This document shows positions 1 to 11,534 of a stretch of DNA of 64,000 bases, piece after piece (position 1 is the stretch's first letter; every line of letters begins with the position of its first letter). The notes under the pieces are model-generated. The model was not told where the DNA came from, made no database searches, and saw only the letters and a list, made by a program, of their open reading frames with translations. Source of the stretch: Micractinium sp. NFX-FRZ (Eukaryota > Chlorophyta > Trebouxiophyceae > Chlorellales > Chlorellaceae); NCBI GenBank assembly GCA_029339195.1, contig JAPTJF010000188.1:1-64000 (forward strand). Reading direction: 5' to 3'. A program made the translations under genes and the position numbers.

Positions 1-693
1 CATGCCTGCCGTTGCACTCACCCCACCCCTCCCCGCCCCGCCCCGCTCCGCTCACCACACCAGTCCCGGCGGCACAACCAGACCACTGCCGCCCGCATCA
101 TCAGCAACAGGGCAGCCGTACCTTGCCCCCTGTCCAATTTTACATGCCTTTGTTCCTGTGTAGATCAGTTCTCTTCCTTGTACGCCATTAATGGCTTCCA
201 CCCCCTGCCTTGCGTTTGATGTTCTGCTTGCTCCTCCCCGTTCTGCCCTTTGCACTTGCCCCGCTCGTCTCACGCCTCACCAGCCACGATCCCTGTCTCA
301 ACTTGCTGTGATGGCTTGCCACGCTGCCCAACACCGCCTTGAGTTTAAGGTGGCAACGCCTGCACAGCCTCAGCCTGCCAACCTGCTGGCCTCGGTGGTC
401 ACCGCCTTCACCAGTGGTCGTTGCAGCAGAGTACCACGGTGTGAGCGCCGAGTCATCTGGCACCAGCAGTGCTTCTTACGCTGCTGTGACTCTCACGCTT
501 CCCAAAGCTCGCTTGCCGGGATTGCCAGCAGAAGCTGCAGCGCAGGAAGGAAGGAAGCGCACCGACCCTGCAGGCGGGAGCGGGCGCAGCGCAGGCGGGC
601 CCGCCAGAGGAGGCACTCTCAGTAGGTCACTTGGTTGACGTCGCCTGCATTATTGTGACAATCACTACGATCAAATACAGCAGACGAAGCGCT
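1..693. other. Unassigned 5' end of window
   Basis: No gene can be assigned with confidence. A TTACA at 140-144 is a TGTAA polyadenylation signal on the minus strand. It lies 44 nt past the stop of a minus-strand reading frame at 188-463 (91 residues, basic C-terminus). That frame uses codons such as AAA that are rare in the neighbouring genes. On the plus strand a frame closing at 638 follows a possible acceptor near 436, so the tail of an upstream gene is an equal alternative. The last 55 bases must hold the leader of the methyltransferase gene that follows. Confidence 0.3.
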
Positions 694-2373
694 ATGGCAG
701 CCCGTGCCTGGGCAGCCCCGGCACACACTCCCGCCTACCGCGTGCTCCTGCGGCCACGCGTATCGGTTCAATGCAGCGCGGTCGCGGGCAAATGTTGGAT
801 CGTCGGCGCCGGGCCGGGGCCAGCCGACTTGCTGACCGTGAGTGCCGCGGCTATTGCCGCCACCGCCTTCCGCTCTTGCCGGCTTGTGTTCCTGACGGGG
901 GGCTTTCGCCTACCGGCTTTGGCTCCCACGTCACCACATTCCGACCTTCCGCTGTGTGCCCACTCACAGATCCGCGCAGCTGATGTGCTGCGGCAGGCTG
1001 AGGTGGTGGTCTTTGACGATTTGGGCGCTCAGGCGGCCGTCGAGGCGTACGCACCACCCACCGCTGAGCGTATCTATGTGGGCAAGCGAGGCGGCCAGCC
1101 CTCCATCAAGCAGCCAGAGATAGATGCAATACTGGTGCAGGCGGCTGCGTCGGGGCGTGCGGTGGTGCGGCTCAAGGGCGGCTGCCCTAGCGTGTTCAGC
1201 CGGGTGCGTCAGGAGCCGCAGGGGAGGGGCAGTTGGTGGGCTTGCCCAGGCCATTCCGATAGCCTGTTTGAAGGCGTTCTCATCATTGGCTGCTGCTTCG
1301 GTTCGAGTGCCTCTTCAACAGCAGCTCTGCCGGCGCCTGTTTGCGCTGCCGCCTGCCCTGCTCCCCCCGCCTGCCCTGCCACACTCCAGCCTGACGAGTC
1401 GCCAGCCTGGCGGGCTTCACCCACAGTCTTAATGCGCTTCATATGACAGTGTACGGACCATCCACAACATGTAGTAAGACCGCTTCCAATGAATTCCACC
1501 CCTGCAGGTTCACTCTGAGCTGGCGGCGTTGCAGGCAGCAGGGATTGAATGGGAGCTGGTGCCGGGCGTGTCGTCAGCGCTGGCGGCACCGATGTTGGCA
1601 GGTGCGCTGCCTGTTTGTGCCAAACACCATGCTTCTGCGGCCGCCACACAGCGGTATACACCACCACAGAACGCATGCACGTGACGGTGGCGTGAGCGCC
1701 CTGAGCAGCACCCTGCCTCCAATCCAGCCTCCCCTGCAGCACTCGAGCTTTGTACCTGTGCGTCTGCTGCTCACCCTCAACACCTGCAGGGTTCCCGCTC
1801 ACCCACCCTGAGCTGAGCCGTGCCTTTGCTGTCACCAGCTCCCATGACCCCGCCGCCATGGATTGGCCTGCACTGGCGGTGAGCAGCGGTGCCTGGCTGG
1901 GCGGCAGTCCTGCTTGGGAAGATAAGCAAGGGCCCTGGGGAGGGCTGCATGCCAACAACAGCGCTGCTTGCGGGAGCCGTCACACTTGGACAGCGCGCTG
2001 CAAATTTTGCCCCTGCACTGGTTCGGACTGCTGCCTTTGCATTGCTTTGCCTGCGTGGCTTGCCCCACCACCCCACCCAGGGAGGCAAGGAAGCGGGGCG
2101 GTGATGCACCGCCTGCCTGGCCACCCCACGCCGCCCCTTGTGCAGGCAATGGACACTTTGGTGCTGCTGATGGGGGGCCGCAGCTTGCCCCAGATTGTGG
2201 AGCAGCTGCAGCAGCATGGTAGGGTAGCAGATGTACCCGTGGCGGTGGTGCGGCAGGCGGCGGGGGAGGAGCAGACGGTATGGCGCGGCACTCTGGGCAG
2301 CATTGTGCAGCAGACGGCGGGGGAGCGGCTCTCGCCCTGCATCATTGTAGTGGGGGAGGTGGCGCGAGCATGA
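694..2373 (+). CDS. UPM1: Uroporphyrinogen-III C-methyltransferase (SUMT)
   Basis: Transfers two methyl groups from S-adenosylmethionine to uroporphyrinogen III to make precorrin-2, the first step to siroheme for plastid nitrite and sulfite reductases. Exons are 694-837, 970-1203, 1508-1601, 1790-1878 and 2146-2373, giving 262 residues, the size of a stand-alone SUMT domain plus a leader. The N-terminal SAM loop reads VGAGPGPADLLT near residue 37. It is followed by ADVLRQAEVVVFDDL, the YVGKRGG loop, VVRLKGG, LVPGVSSALAAP, FPLTH and LLMGG, all in family order. The first 32 residues are Ala/Arg-rich and lack acidic residues, which fits a plastid transit peptide. The loop normally GGDPxxFGRG is GGCPSVFSR here, so a usually invariant Asp is Cys. 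A TGTAA lies 25 nt after the stop. Family assignment is firm; activity is inferred. Confidence 0.93.
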
Positions 2374-2397
2374 GGGAGTGCATCGATTGAATCATTT

Positions 2398-2402
2398 TGT
2401 AA
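2398..2402 (+). other. Polyadenylation signal TGTAA (methyltransferase gene)
   Basis: TGTAA sits 25 nt downstream of the stop at 2371-2373. This pentamer is the usual chlorophyte poly(A) signal. Confidence 0.5.
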
Positions 2403-2784
2403 CAAATCGTTGGTTGAATGAATGAAGAGCAGGGAGCTTCCTGCCCCCTGGGCCCCCACAGCGGTGGCGGCGAGGCTGTTGCAGGGCAGCACGCGTAGCA
2501 GCTCAGCTGGATGGCGGCTCTTATGCATGGCGCCCATACTATCTGGCTTTGGTCCCTCGGGCTGTCAGCCTTGAGCGTTGCCGACTGCCCGCCCCGCTGG
2601 GTTTTGCCGACTTGCGCTGACGGCCTCCCCTGTTTCTGCTCTGCCAATTGAGATTGAGAGCTATTTCGCACACACACAGCCTCCCAGGTCTCCTGGACGG
2701 GTCGCAACCCCCGCAGACTTGAGGAGCCGGAGGGGCAGCACCGCCGCAGCCGGGCGACAGCCAGGCGACCGGGTCTTGGAGGCC

Positions 2785-5700
2785 ATGAGCGCCCGGAAGC
2801 AGCGCATAGTGTGGCCGCAGGAGGGCTATGACGAGGCGGCGGAGCGGCAGGGCGGCCCCAGCGGTGACAGCCGCCCGGTCCCTGCCGCCGCCGGCGCAGC
2901 TACCGCAGCACAGCCCGCGTCAGCCGGGCCCACCTATCGCATCATGTACAGCTCTGAAGACTCGTTCAGCGATGGAGAGCTGCATGTGGAGCGGCGTGCA
3001 GGCAGCGTGACGGCCTGGTACCAGCATGGCGCAGCCAGCAGCAGGGGCGGCTCGCCCCAAAAGACGCCACGGGGCGCCGGCGAGCCAGGCGGCACAGGCG
3101 GTGGAGAAGACGGCGACGATGAGGCCGCGCCGCTGCGCAGCTCCGTCACAGTAGTGCTGCACGATGATGCCGCTGATGCCGGTGGCAGCGGCAAGGCCGG
3201 GGCGGCAGCCGGCCAGCAGGAGACAGATGGCGTGGTGTCTTGGGAGACGAACAACCTCTTTGACTACATCCGAGGGCTGCAGCAGGCGGGGGAGGCGGCG
3301 CCTGGCGAGATGGACAGGTGCGGGGCTGGGAGGGCATCAAGGGAGGTGTGCAGGACGAGGGTTGCCTGTGTAGGTGACCCCACAGGTCGCCGCATGCAGT
3401 GTGCTTGCTGAACGTGGCATGCCTGCTGAACGTGCCACTCGGGGACGTAGCAGGCTGGAGAATAGGCCAACACGTGCCCTCCGTCCCTATCGGCTGCCCG
3501 CTTCCCTGCAGCGAGGAGTGGGCACGGCGCATCGGGGCCCTGCGCCAGGTGCTGCGTGAGCGGGATGGCGAGGTGGCGGAGCTGCAGCGGCTGCTGGAGG
3601 AGCGGGCGGGCGAGCTGGAGGGGCGGGAGGCTGAGCTAGCGCAGCAGGTGGACCGCGTTGCTGAGCTGGAGCAGCGCATTGCTGAGCTGGAGCAGCGCAT
3701 CCGCCAGCTGGTGCGCCAGCTGGAGGCGGCGCAGGCTAGCAGCAGCAGCCGAGGTGAGCGCGCTCCAGCTGTTGGGGAACGTGGGTGCTGGACACACAGT
3801 GTATTTTCTGCCTCAGGCCTCATTCAAATGGCATGGGAACTCACAGCGCACTGCTTAGCTCAGTTTGTGGTCCCACAACACTCTCTCTGCAGAGCTTCCC
3901 GCCCCCAAGGCGCACATCAACATCCACACCGGCGAGCCGGGCGTAGCGCATGCCAGCCAGAAGCGGCGCCTGGCCCCAACTGCGGCGGCCTTCACCCCCG
4001 CCCAGCCAGACAGTTACTGCGTGCAGCTGCCGGCGCAGTCGTATGCTGAGCACCAGGGCTGCGGCTTATGGCAGTCTATGTGGCAGTCTGTGACGGACTC
4101 TTTGCAGCACCACCCGCGGCGGTGGGGCGCGGCCGTCGCCGCCCTGCTGCTCCTGCTGCTCATCGTGCTGTGCGCCACGCTGGTGCCGGCGGGGCGCCGC
4201 CGCGCGCAGCGTCCCGCATTCCTGGAAGCACCCAGCGTGGCGGGTGCTGGCGCAAGCTGGGTGGACCTGTCAGTCCGCCTGGATCGCCCTGGGATGCTGA
4301 GCTACATGGCCTTCAGGCAGTCGGATCTCAACACGCAAGTCCCGGGGCTGGGGCGCACGCTGATGGAGCTGATCCAGGAGGAAGACGTGCAGGCACGGGC
4401 GGTGTACGCCGCCTCTGCACCCTCCTTTGCTCTAGACCCAGGCGACGCCCCACAGGCTGCTCTGCAGTCGCTGGCTGTGGCCTGCGGATGGGCACCAGTG
4501 GCTGACGCCAGCTCAGACGGCAGCCGTCCAGCTGCGCGGCTGTCCGTGCTGTCTGCCTCTGGCGGCGCGTCTGCAGCCTGCGCGCCCGCCGCTGCCGCGC
4601 TGCCCGGCCGCTGCGCGCGCTGCCCCTTCCTGGAATCTGGCACCGCCTACACCCTGCTGCTGGTGGCCGCCACCCCCAGCGGCAAGGGGCTGAGCGGCGT
4701 GCAGGTGGTGAATGCAGTCACTGGTGATGCCGCTGTGAACGTCAACACTCTAGAGCCGCCCTACGCAGACAACATCACTGAGCGCGGGTTTGATCTGCAT
4801 GTCAAGCTGAACGTGCCAGGTGGGTGCTGCCTGCAAGCACGCCGCGGGAAGCGCGTGCAAGCAGTGCAGCAGAACTGTGCGCTGCAGCAGGCAGTGGCTG
4901 CTGGGAAGCACTGTCCAGCTCTCGCTCACCGCTGACATCCTCTTTGGAAACTGTGCCTCTTCGGCAACGGTTGCAGGCACGCTGTACTATGCTGTTGCGT
5001 ACGACCGGTTGTATGCCAACTACGGCGCATCCCTGCTGGCCTTTGGGCAGCTCCCTCCACCGGCAGCTGCTGTGATTGGCGCAGACCCCGCTGCCTTCAA
5101 GGGGGGGCTAGTGGCGGCCGGCAATGTGTCAGCAACGGCTGCAGGGGAATGGGTGCACACTGCTGTCAGGCCTCCCTGCGTGGGAGTGCTGTGCGCACAG
5201 AGCCAGTGGGGGCTGCAAGGCGGCACCCCTTGCAGCATCTTCTTGGTGGCAGTGGATACCTTTGGTACCGCAGACCCGGCGCCAGCAGTGCTCAGTGTCA
5301 CCACCGCACCCGCGACGTCAGCACCAGCGCTGCTTCCTGGCAGCCAGCCTGCCAACGTTACCGACAATGGGTTTGGCGTGGCGGTAGCGCAGGACGCCGC
5401 GGGTGGTGTCTACTACACGCTGCTAGCAGCCAAGCCTGGCGTTGGCACGTCAGGAGGCAGCGTGGCGCCTGGCAGCTGGGGCAGCGTCGGCGGGCTGTCC
5501 CCTGGAGGCGGCCGCCGCCTGTTGACAGCAGCTGCAGGAGCGCCAGCGCTGGGCAGTATGGTGCAGGGTCATCTGCGGAGCGACCCTCGTTGGCAGCGAC
5601 AGCTGCTGGAGGAGCAGCCAGCGCCTGGCTCGCTGGTTGCGCCCACTTGCTACCCTGCCAACCGCACCTGCACCCAGACCCCTGCCACCGTCTTTGCTGG

Positions 5701-8424
5701 CACAGCAGGGCTGGCAGGCAACTTTGACGTCGTGGCCTCCGGCTGCCTGCCGGTGCCAGCAGCAGGACAGCCCCTGGCGCTTCCTCCATTCACCGGCCTG
5801 CAGAACAACACCCTCTACCACCTGATGCTGTCCACAGAGGATACAGCGGTGCCCCAGGCACGCCGCCTGCAGCCGCCAGCTGTGTTTGCGGTGCGCACAG
5901 TGGACCTGTCGGCGCCGCGGCTGGCGTGCGGCTTCCCCGTGGCTACCAACATCACCTCCACCAGCTTCTCTCTGGCTGCCATGCTCACCAAGCCAGGTGC
6001 CTCTGTATTTTATGTCGTGCTGCCGGCGGCTGCAGCCGCTGCCCAGGCCCCCTCTGCGCTCGATGTGCTGCGTGGGACCGCCGCGGGCGGCGCCTCGGCG
6101 ACTGCCGCTGGCAATATGACACAGTGGGGCACGCTGCCCTGGGAGGCGGCCGGCAGCGGCAGTGGAGACCCGCGCAAGCTGTGGGCGCAGTTGTCTGGCC
6201 TGCAGGGCGGCGCCAACTACACAGCCTTCCTGACGGTCAGCGCAGATGGCGCCACACCCGTGCCCGGCGCCCCCGTGGCAGTTCTCAGGTGGGAGGGGCC
6301 AAGGCAGCAGCAGAGGAAGGAACTTTGTTGCTTTACGGCCTGTCGCCTCGAGGGCTGCACCATCTCTGCCCCTCCTCTGGCGCCCTCTGCTCCCTTAACA
6401 CACCCTCTGTGCTGCTTCTCCGCCCCTGCAGCGGCATCCTCACCCCCACCACAGTGCCGCCCACCTTCACACGGCTGGAGGGCATCAATGCCACGGTGGA
6501 TGAGCAGCGGGGCACCTTCTCCGTGCAGCTCTCTGCTGGGCTGGACCGCCCCGGGCAGGTGTACTTTGCGCTGTACAGGTGCGGGGGGCACATGCCAGGG
6601 CCTGCAGCACGGTGCCTCTTGGCTCGTGTTGCATGTCGTTTCTTCTCCATACCTGCTGCTTAACTCCAAGCCCCCGCATGCTCCCTGTGCACCGCGCTGG
6701 TCCCCTGCTTTCCCAGAATCCCCGGCTCGCCGGGCTTCCCACACCCTCCGACTTTTTGTACTGCTCCTTCCTCGTTGTGCTGCTCCTTCCTTCCCTGCCC
6801 TGCAGGAACTACTCGTGCATCAGGGGGGACCCCTCTGTGTCCGACATTGTGGCCGGCAACGCGCTGCCCAGCGGCGTGTGCGCCTGCGAGGACGCCTCCT
6901 ACTGCGCACGCGTCTCCTCTGGCAGCTTCCCTGCGCCTGCCCAGGTGCGCACATGTGTGAGGCGGCAGCGGCCCGGCCCTGCTCGCGTTTACACCTGCTG
7001 CGCTTGATGCATCTGACTGGATCGACACTTGTTTGCACTGCATGTACTGACGGTTCTGGCCATGCATGTGCACGTGTGCCGTGCCGCATGCTGCAGGGCG
7101 CTGTGCGCGCTGTGGGCGGCGACCTGTCGCCGCTGCCTTTTCAGTCGCTGGCCAACGCGACGGATGCCCAGCTCAAGTGCTTCCAGGGCGGGCTGGGCCA
7201 GGCGACCGACACATACAATGTGGGTCCGGGCTGGGCAGCTGGGGTTGTTGGTAAGCAGGCGGGGGCTGCCATGATGGCTGGGAGGTGCTAGCACCCTGGT
7301 TGTTGAGCATTGCATAACCATGCTTGCCAGCTCCTCACTGCGCCTGGTTCAGACACACCCACACATGCTGAGTAAACTTCTACCCCTGGTGCAGATCTAT
7401 TTGGTGGCCAGCAATGCGCTGCCCACCTACACCGGCCTGGCGCCGCAGTGCAGCAACTTTGCACAGGCGGCCGCCACGGCAGCAGCACTGGCGGCGGGCA
7501 GCGATGCCGATGGCACCTGCCCCGCCGCCCCGCAGCTGTCCTGCGCCCAGGCCCAGCTCCGCCCCGACGCTCAGACGCTGCAGAGCGGCGCTGTGGTGGC
7601 CTGGCGCAGCGCCCTCAGCAGCAGCACAAACTCCAGCAGCACCGAGATGTGGCAGCCCCCGCCCGGTGTGACCACCACCGGGCGGCCTGCCAGGGTGCAG
7701 CTGAGCCTGGAGGGTGGGGCGCCCCCTGCCTTCACAATGGGGCCCATCTTCTCGCCAGCGCTGCGCACCGGCAGCAGCTTTGGCATGCAGTTTGCCCTGG
7801 ACAAGCCGGCGCTGCTGATCTACGCAGGTGCGGCGGGTCGGGGCACAGGGTGGGCTCTGGCAGCAGAGCATGCACAGCATGGCATTCACAGGGGGGCTCA
7901 CCGCTCGCCTGCCTTGTCACCTGCCTGCCTCTCTCTGTCCCCTGACATGTGGCTGCCCTGCTCCCCCCTCCCCCCTGCAGTCTTCCGCCCCATGCCCATC
8001 GACGCCAGCGGCAACCCGCAGGCCCCGGTGCTGATCGCCACGGGGCGGGTACCCGTGTTTGACGCCTCAACCAACGCCACCACGGGCCCCATCAGCGCCT
8101 GCCCCTGGGCGCCTGGAGGCGCCATGCAGCCGCAGTCGCAGGTGGGCGCCTGGTTGCGCCTGCCTGGGGTGAAGCTTGACCAGCTGTTGTTTCACTGGAG
8201 CTGCGGCTGTGCCCCGCTGCTATGTTGGCCTGGCGTGTTTGCGCACTGCAGGCTGCCCTGTCCACTCACCCCACCCCATTTACCCCACCCCTGCACCCCA
8301 CTTACAGTACTATATCAACTTTGTGGCACGTGACAAGTATGCTCGGATGGATGGCTTGTGCCCGGGCCAGCAGCCGGGCAGTCCAACCCGGGCGTGTGCT
8401 GACCTGGCCCTCACCGGCGGCTGA
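2785..8424 (+). CDS. Large single-pass membrane protein with coiled coil and repeated beta modules
   Basis: I do not recognise the family. Ten exons (2785-3317, 3512-3753, 3893-4819, 4977-6288, 6432-6578, 6806-6944, 7097-7219, 7395-7827, 7981-8141, 8308-8424) join in frame to about 1377 residues. The first ~178 residues are polar and low complexity. Residues ~178-258 form a heptad-like coiled coil (ELEQRIAELEQRI). One hydrophobic segment (AALLLLLLIVLCATLV) falls near residues 337-355. The remaining ~1000 residues are rich in Asn-x-Ser/Thr sites and paired Cys and should be lumenal or extracellular, a type II layout without a signal peptide. The ectodomain repeats a motif of the form [hydrophobic]xLDxPGxVYY, for example RLDRPGMLSYMAF, LDRPGQVYFALYR and LDKPALLIYA, suggesting Ig/fibronectin-like beta modules. 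The start is the Met before SARKQR; an in-frame Met at 2578 cannot be excluded. A surface or cell-wall role is only a guess. Confidence 0.8.
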
Positions 8425-8835
8425 CGTGGTGCCAGCTGGACCGCTGCTTGACTTGGGACAGCGTGGCGGCTGGGGCTGGGCTGCAAGCGCCTGCCTTTTG
8501 ATAACTCAAGACCATACTGTGACCTACGCTGTGCTATTCATTGCTATTCTTCCTTGCTATTATTACTTATTATGGTCCGCCATGTGCGGAATGAAATGAA
8601 GGGGTGCAATCAAATCAGGCCAGACGAGAGCAGAGGAAAGCCAGGAGGGTAAAGCGGGGTAGACGCGATGAGAAGCAGCCCACCTATCCGGTGTAGCAGC
8701 CACACAGCAGCCAGCTGACAGGCCAGGCCGGCTGTCAGCCAAAGGGCCCAGGCAGCAGCTCCTATCAAGGCCAAGATAATATAAACAAACTGCCAGCCGT
8801 GCCACCTACCCTTTCAACGCCCACGGCGGCCCCAT
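8425..8835. other. Intergenic gap between convergent genes
   Basis: This gap holds the 3' ends of the plus-strand membrane-protein gene and the minus-strand PLP-homeostasis gene. I see no reading frame of note and no TGTAA on either strand, so both poly(A) sites remain unplaced. Confidence 0.5.
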
Positions 8836-10986
8836 TCATGCCTTTGCTGGGTAGGAGCGCGCGCCAAAGATGGTGCTGCCCACCCGCACATTTGTGCTGC
8901 CCATCTCCACCGCCTGCTCAAAGTCGCCGCTCATACCCATGCTGCAAGGGTGGATGGCATGGGAGGGTGTTTGGGTGCGACCAGGACGGGTGAAGGTAGC
9001 GGTAGTGAGGTCAGGGTGGCAGAAGGACAGCAGCCTGCTCACTGCAGGTGCAGCTGTGTCCTCCACATCTCCCCTTGCCGCCGGCGCTAAGCCAAGGCCC
9101 TCCTCCTGCTGCCACACTCTCCCATCCCCTTGCACTCTACTAGCCCCCACCCCCACCTCACCTCAGCTCCACCTCGCTCTCTGGCAGGCCCAGCGCCTGG
9201 CACAGCTCCCGTCGGCACTTATCCAGGCACTCGAAGTTTTCGGGGCGCGACGAGTAGTCTGCAAGGGTGGAGCGCACAGGAGGGGAGGGAGACGGGGAGG
9301 AAGGTTATGGGGTGCAAGGCGTGAGATGGACAGATGGCGCCAGGACAACAGGCGTGCCTTAGGAGGTGCACCAGGGGCCAAACATGCTCACTCATGTGCA
9401 GGCAGGCAGGAGGGGATCCACGAGCATCCGGAACAGTGTGCGCACCCGGCATGCCAATCGTCATGAGCCCCGCAAACCGCAGGTGCTTGCACTGCTCGTG
9501 GATGTGCTTGGCTAGCGCCACACACTGCGGCGGCTCCACACCGTACTTGCTCTCCTCCCCGCTAGTGTTGACCTGCACCAACACCGGCAGCGGCGGCCGA
9601 CCCAGCGCCGCCACTGCAGGGAGGGGCGAGGGATGTGGGGTGGAGGTACAGGGCGTCACCCGTCGGGAGTGGCGAGTGCAAGTGTGGCACACAGCGGTGG
9701 CTGGTCACTCGACAACCCTGCCACTCCGAGCCATCGCAGCCCACCCCCCAGTGCTGCCCAGCTTGTCTGTTACCTCCTTGCTGCCCACCTGCCCACCCCA
9801 CCAATGACATTAAAGCCCCCATAGCGGTGACACCAGGGAAAACAAACGTGGGGAGGCACCCACCTGTGCTGTCCAGCTTATATGATACCTCCCTGCTCTT
9901 CACCTGCCCAAACAGCCACTGATCCTAGATAAGCTGCCTAACTGTGACAAGGGGGAGCGAAGAGTCATGAAACCCCCACCTGTGCTATCCAGCTTGTTGG
10001 CCAGCTTCTCGCTGTCCACTGTTTCGAGCATAGTCAGGTTGGGCACAGCCTCCAGCAGCGCCTTGACCTGCAACATGCGGCAAGGCAACAAGCTTGAGAC
10101 ACGTGGGCGCCTGTGCACGTGTGTGAAGGTGCAAGTTTGCGTGGGGTGGGCACATTGGGCACAGCCTCGAGCAGCGCCTTGACCTGCACATACGTGTGTG
10201 TGTATGCGTGTGTGTGTGCTGGGGCGGCAGTATACCAACACCATTGTACGCATGCATGCACGAGCGGCAGGCATGCGTATGAACCCACTATTACCTCCAC
10301 CCCTTGATCCCTACCCACCCCACCCCCTACCTTGTTTGACTGCAGGTGGCCGATGAAGTGCCAGGCGCAGTCGGCGGGCAGCAGCGGCGCCTTGTCAACC
10401 AGCTCCTGCACGTCACACATACACAAATTTACACGTTGGGCGCAGCAGCGGGACGCTGGCGGCAGTGGCATTGTTGATTTTGCTGGCGGGAGCATGTGAG
10501 CGGAGCGGCTGGCTGCGCCAGGCAACGACCGGCGGCAGGCCCCCATGCCACGCCATGCTGGCGGGCCCCCACTGGCATGCCAGCCAGCCCCACCTGCACG
10601 TAATTTTCTCCGAACACACGATGCCCTGCATCATAAGCCTCCTGCACAGCCTCCGCTGGCTTGGTCTTGCTCACGGCCACTAGGCGGGGCTGGCGGTCGG
10701 CACGCCCCGCCCGTGCCGCCGCCGCCGCCAGGCGCGCTGTCACCTGCAGCAAGCAAGATGGCGATGAACCCTGATCATGAGCGATACTGTCTATGCGCAA
10801 TGCCTGGCGCTACTCAGGCGAGAAGCTGGCTGTCGGGAGAAGGCGGAACCTCCCCTCGCGCACCTCCTGCAGCGCTGTGGCCACCTCGCCGCCCATGGCT
10901 GTCGTCGCTACCGCGCGATTTCGGACCGCCCTCACAACTGGCACTGCCAGCAGCACTTGGCGCACACCAGCCAGGCGAAGTGACAT
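8836..10986 (-). CDS. PLPBP: Pyridoxal phosphate homeostasis protein (YggS/PROSC family)
   Basis: A non-catalytic PLP-binding TIM-barrel protein that buffers free pyridoxal phosphate. Seven exons, in transcription order: 10986-10864, 10743-10594, 10405-10331, 10067-9980, 9613-9446, 9258-9162 and 8941-8836. They give 268 residues. Family landmarks are LVAVSKTKP with the PLP-binding Lys near residue 67, [53 protein letters not shown] and the C-terminal phosphate-cup sequence [21 protein letters not shown]. The ~30-residue N-terminal extension ([12 protein letters not shown]...) is Arg-rich without acids and ends before a second Met, so it may be an organellar leader, with initiation at the inner Met giving a cytosolic form. 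The intron between exons 4 and 5 and the one upstream of exon 4 contain decayed copies of exon 4 edges. Confidence 0.93.
9748..9905 (-). repeat. Decayed copies of exon 4 3' edge in PLPBP intron
   Basis: Two degenerate copies, near 9750-9790 and 9865-9905, resemble the exon 4/donor border at about 9975-10000, including the CACCTGTGCTxTCCAGCTT stretch seen on the plus strand. They resemble each other over a longer span than they resemble the exon. Confidence 0.6.
10157..10190 (-). repeat. Copy of exon 4 5' edge in PLPBP intron
   Basis: The plus-strand text GGGCACAGCCTCGAGCAGCG followed by CCTTGACCTGCA repeats the exon 4 acceptor border at about 10041-10070 nearly exactly, about 116 nt upstream in transcription. 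A splice here would add codons reading [10 protein letters not shown] before running out of frame. Confidence 0.75.
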
Positions 10987-11534
10987 GCAAGAACCGCGCA
11001 GAAAGCCAGGCAGGCAAAGCAGTGATCTCAAGAGTCTTTTGTACGAGCAAGAGTGAAGATAACGGTGCAAAGGCGGCGAAATGTGCGCAAGCTCCCTAGC
11101 GGCGGCGGTGTTGTCGGGGCGGGAGCGCCATGCGGGCGGGCGATTGATGGCAGAGACAGGAGCTCACATTTCGGCTGTCATTATAAAAGCAACCATGGAA
11201 GCGTCACAGGAATTGTCATGCTGCTGGTGTTGGCGCCTGCTCTGCCACCGTGACCGCATGACGCCCTTGACAGCCAAGCATAGCACGGACAGCGGCGCCG
11301 CCTGCCAACCAGTGTTTGGCCCAATCTCAAGCGTAGCTGTGACATATAGCTGGTAACAAGAACACATGCACACGGGGTGCCGCGGAACTGTTCGCGCTCA
11401 AGCTCTGGCCGCAGCAGTGCATGCAGGCAGCTGGTGGGGTGCTGTTGGTCCGGGGCGTGGCCACAGCAGGTGCCACCTTGCCTCCCTCAACGCACACGTC
11501 CCGGCCAGCTGCCTGCCCTGCAGCCGGTAGCAGC
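10987..11534. other. Intergenic: promoter of PLPBP and 3' end of protease gene
   Basis: Both flanking genes are on the minus strand, so this stretch should hold the 3' UTR of the ubiquitin protease gene and the promoter of PLPBP. I see no supported gene and no minus-strand TGTAA. Confidence 0.4.
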
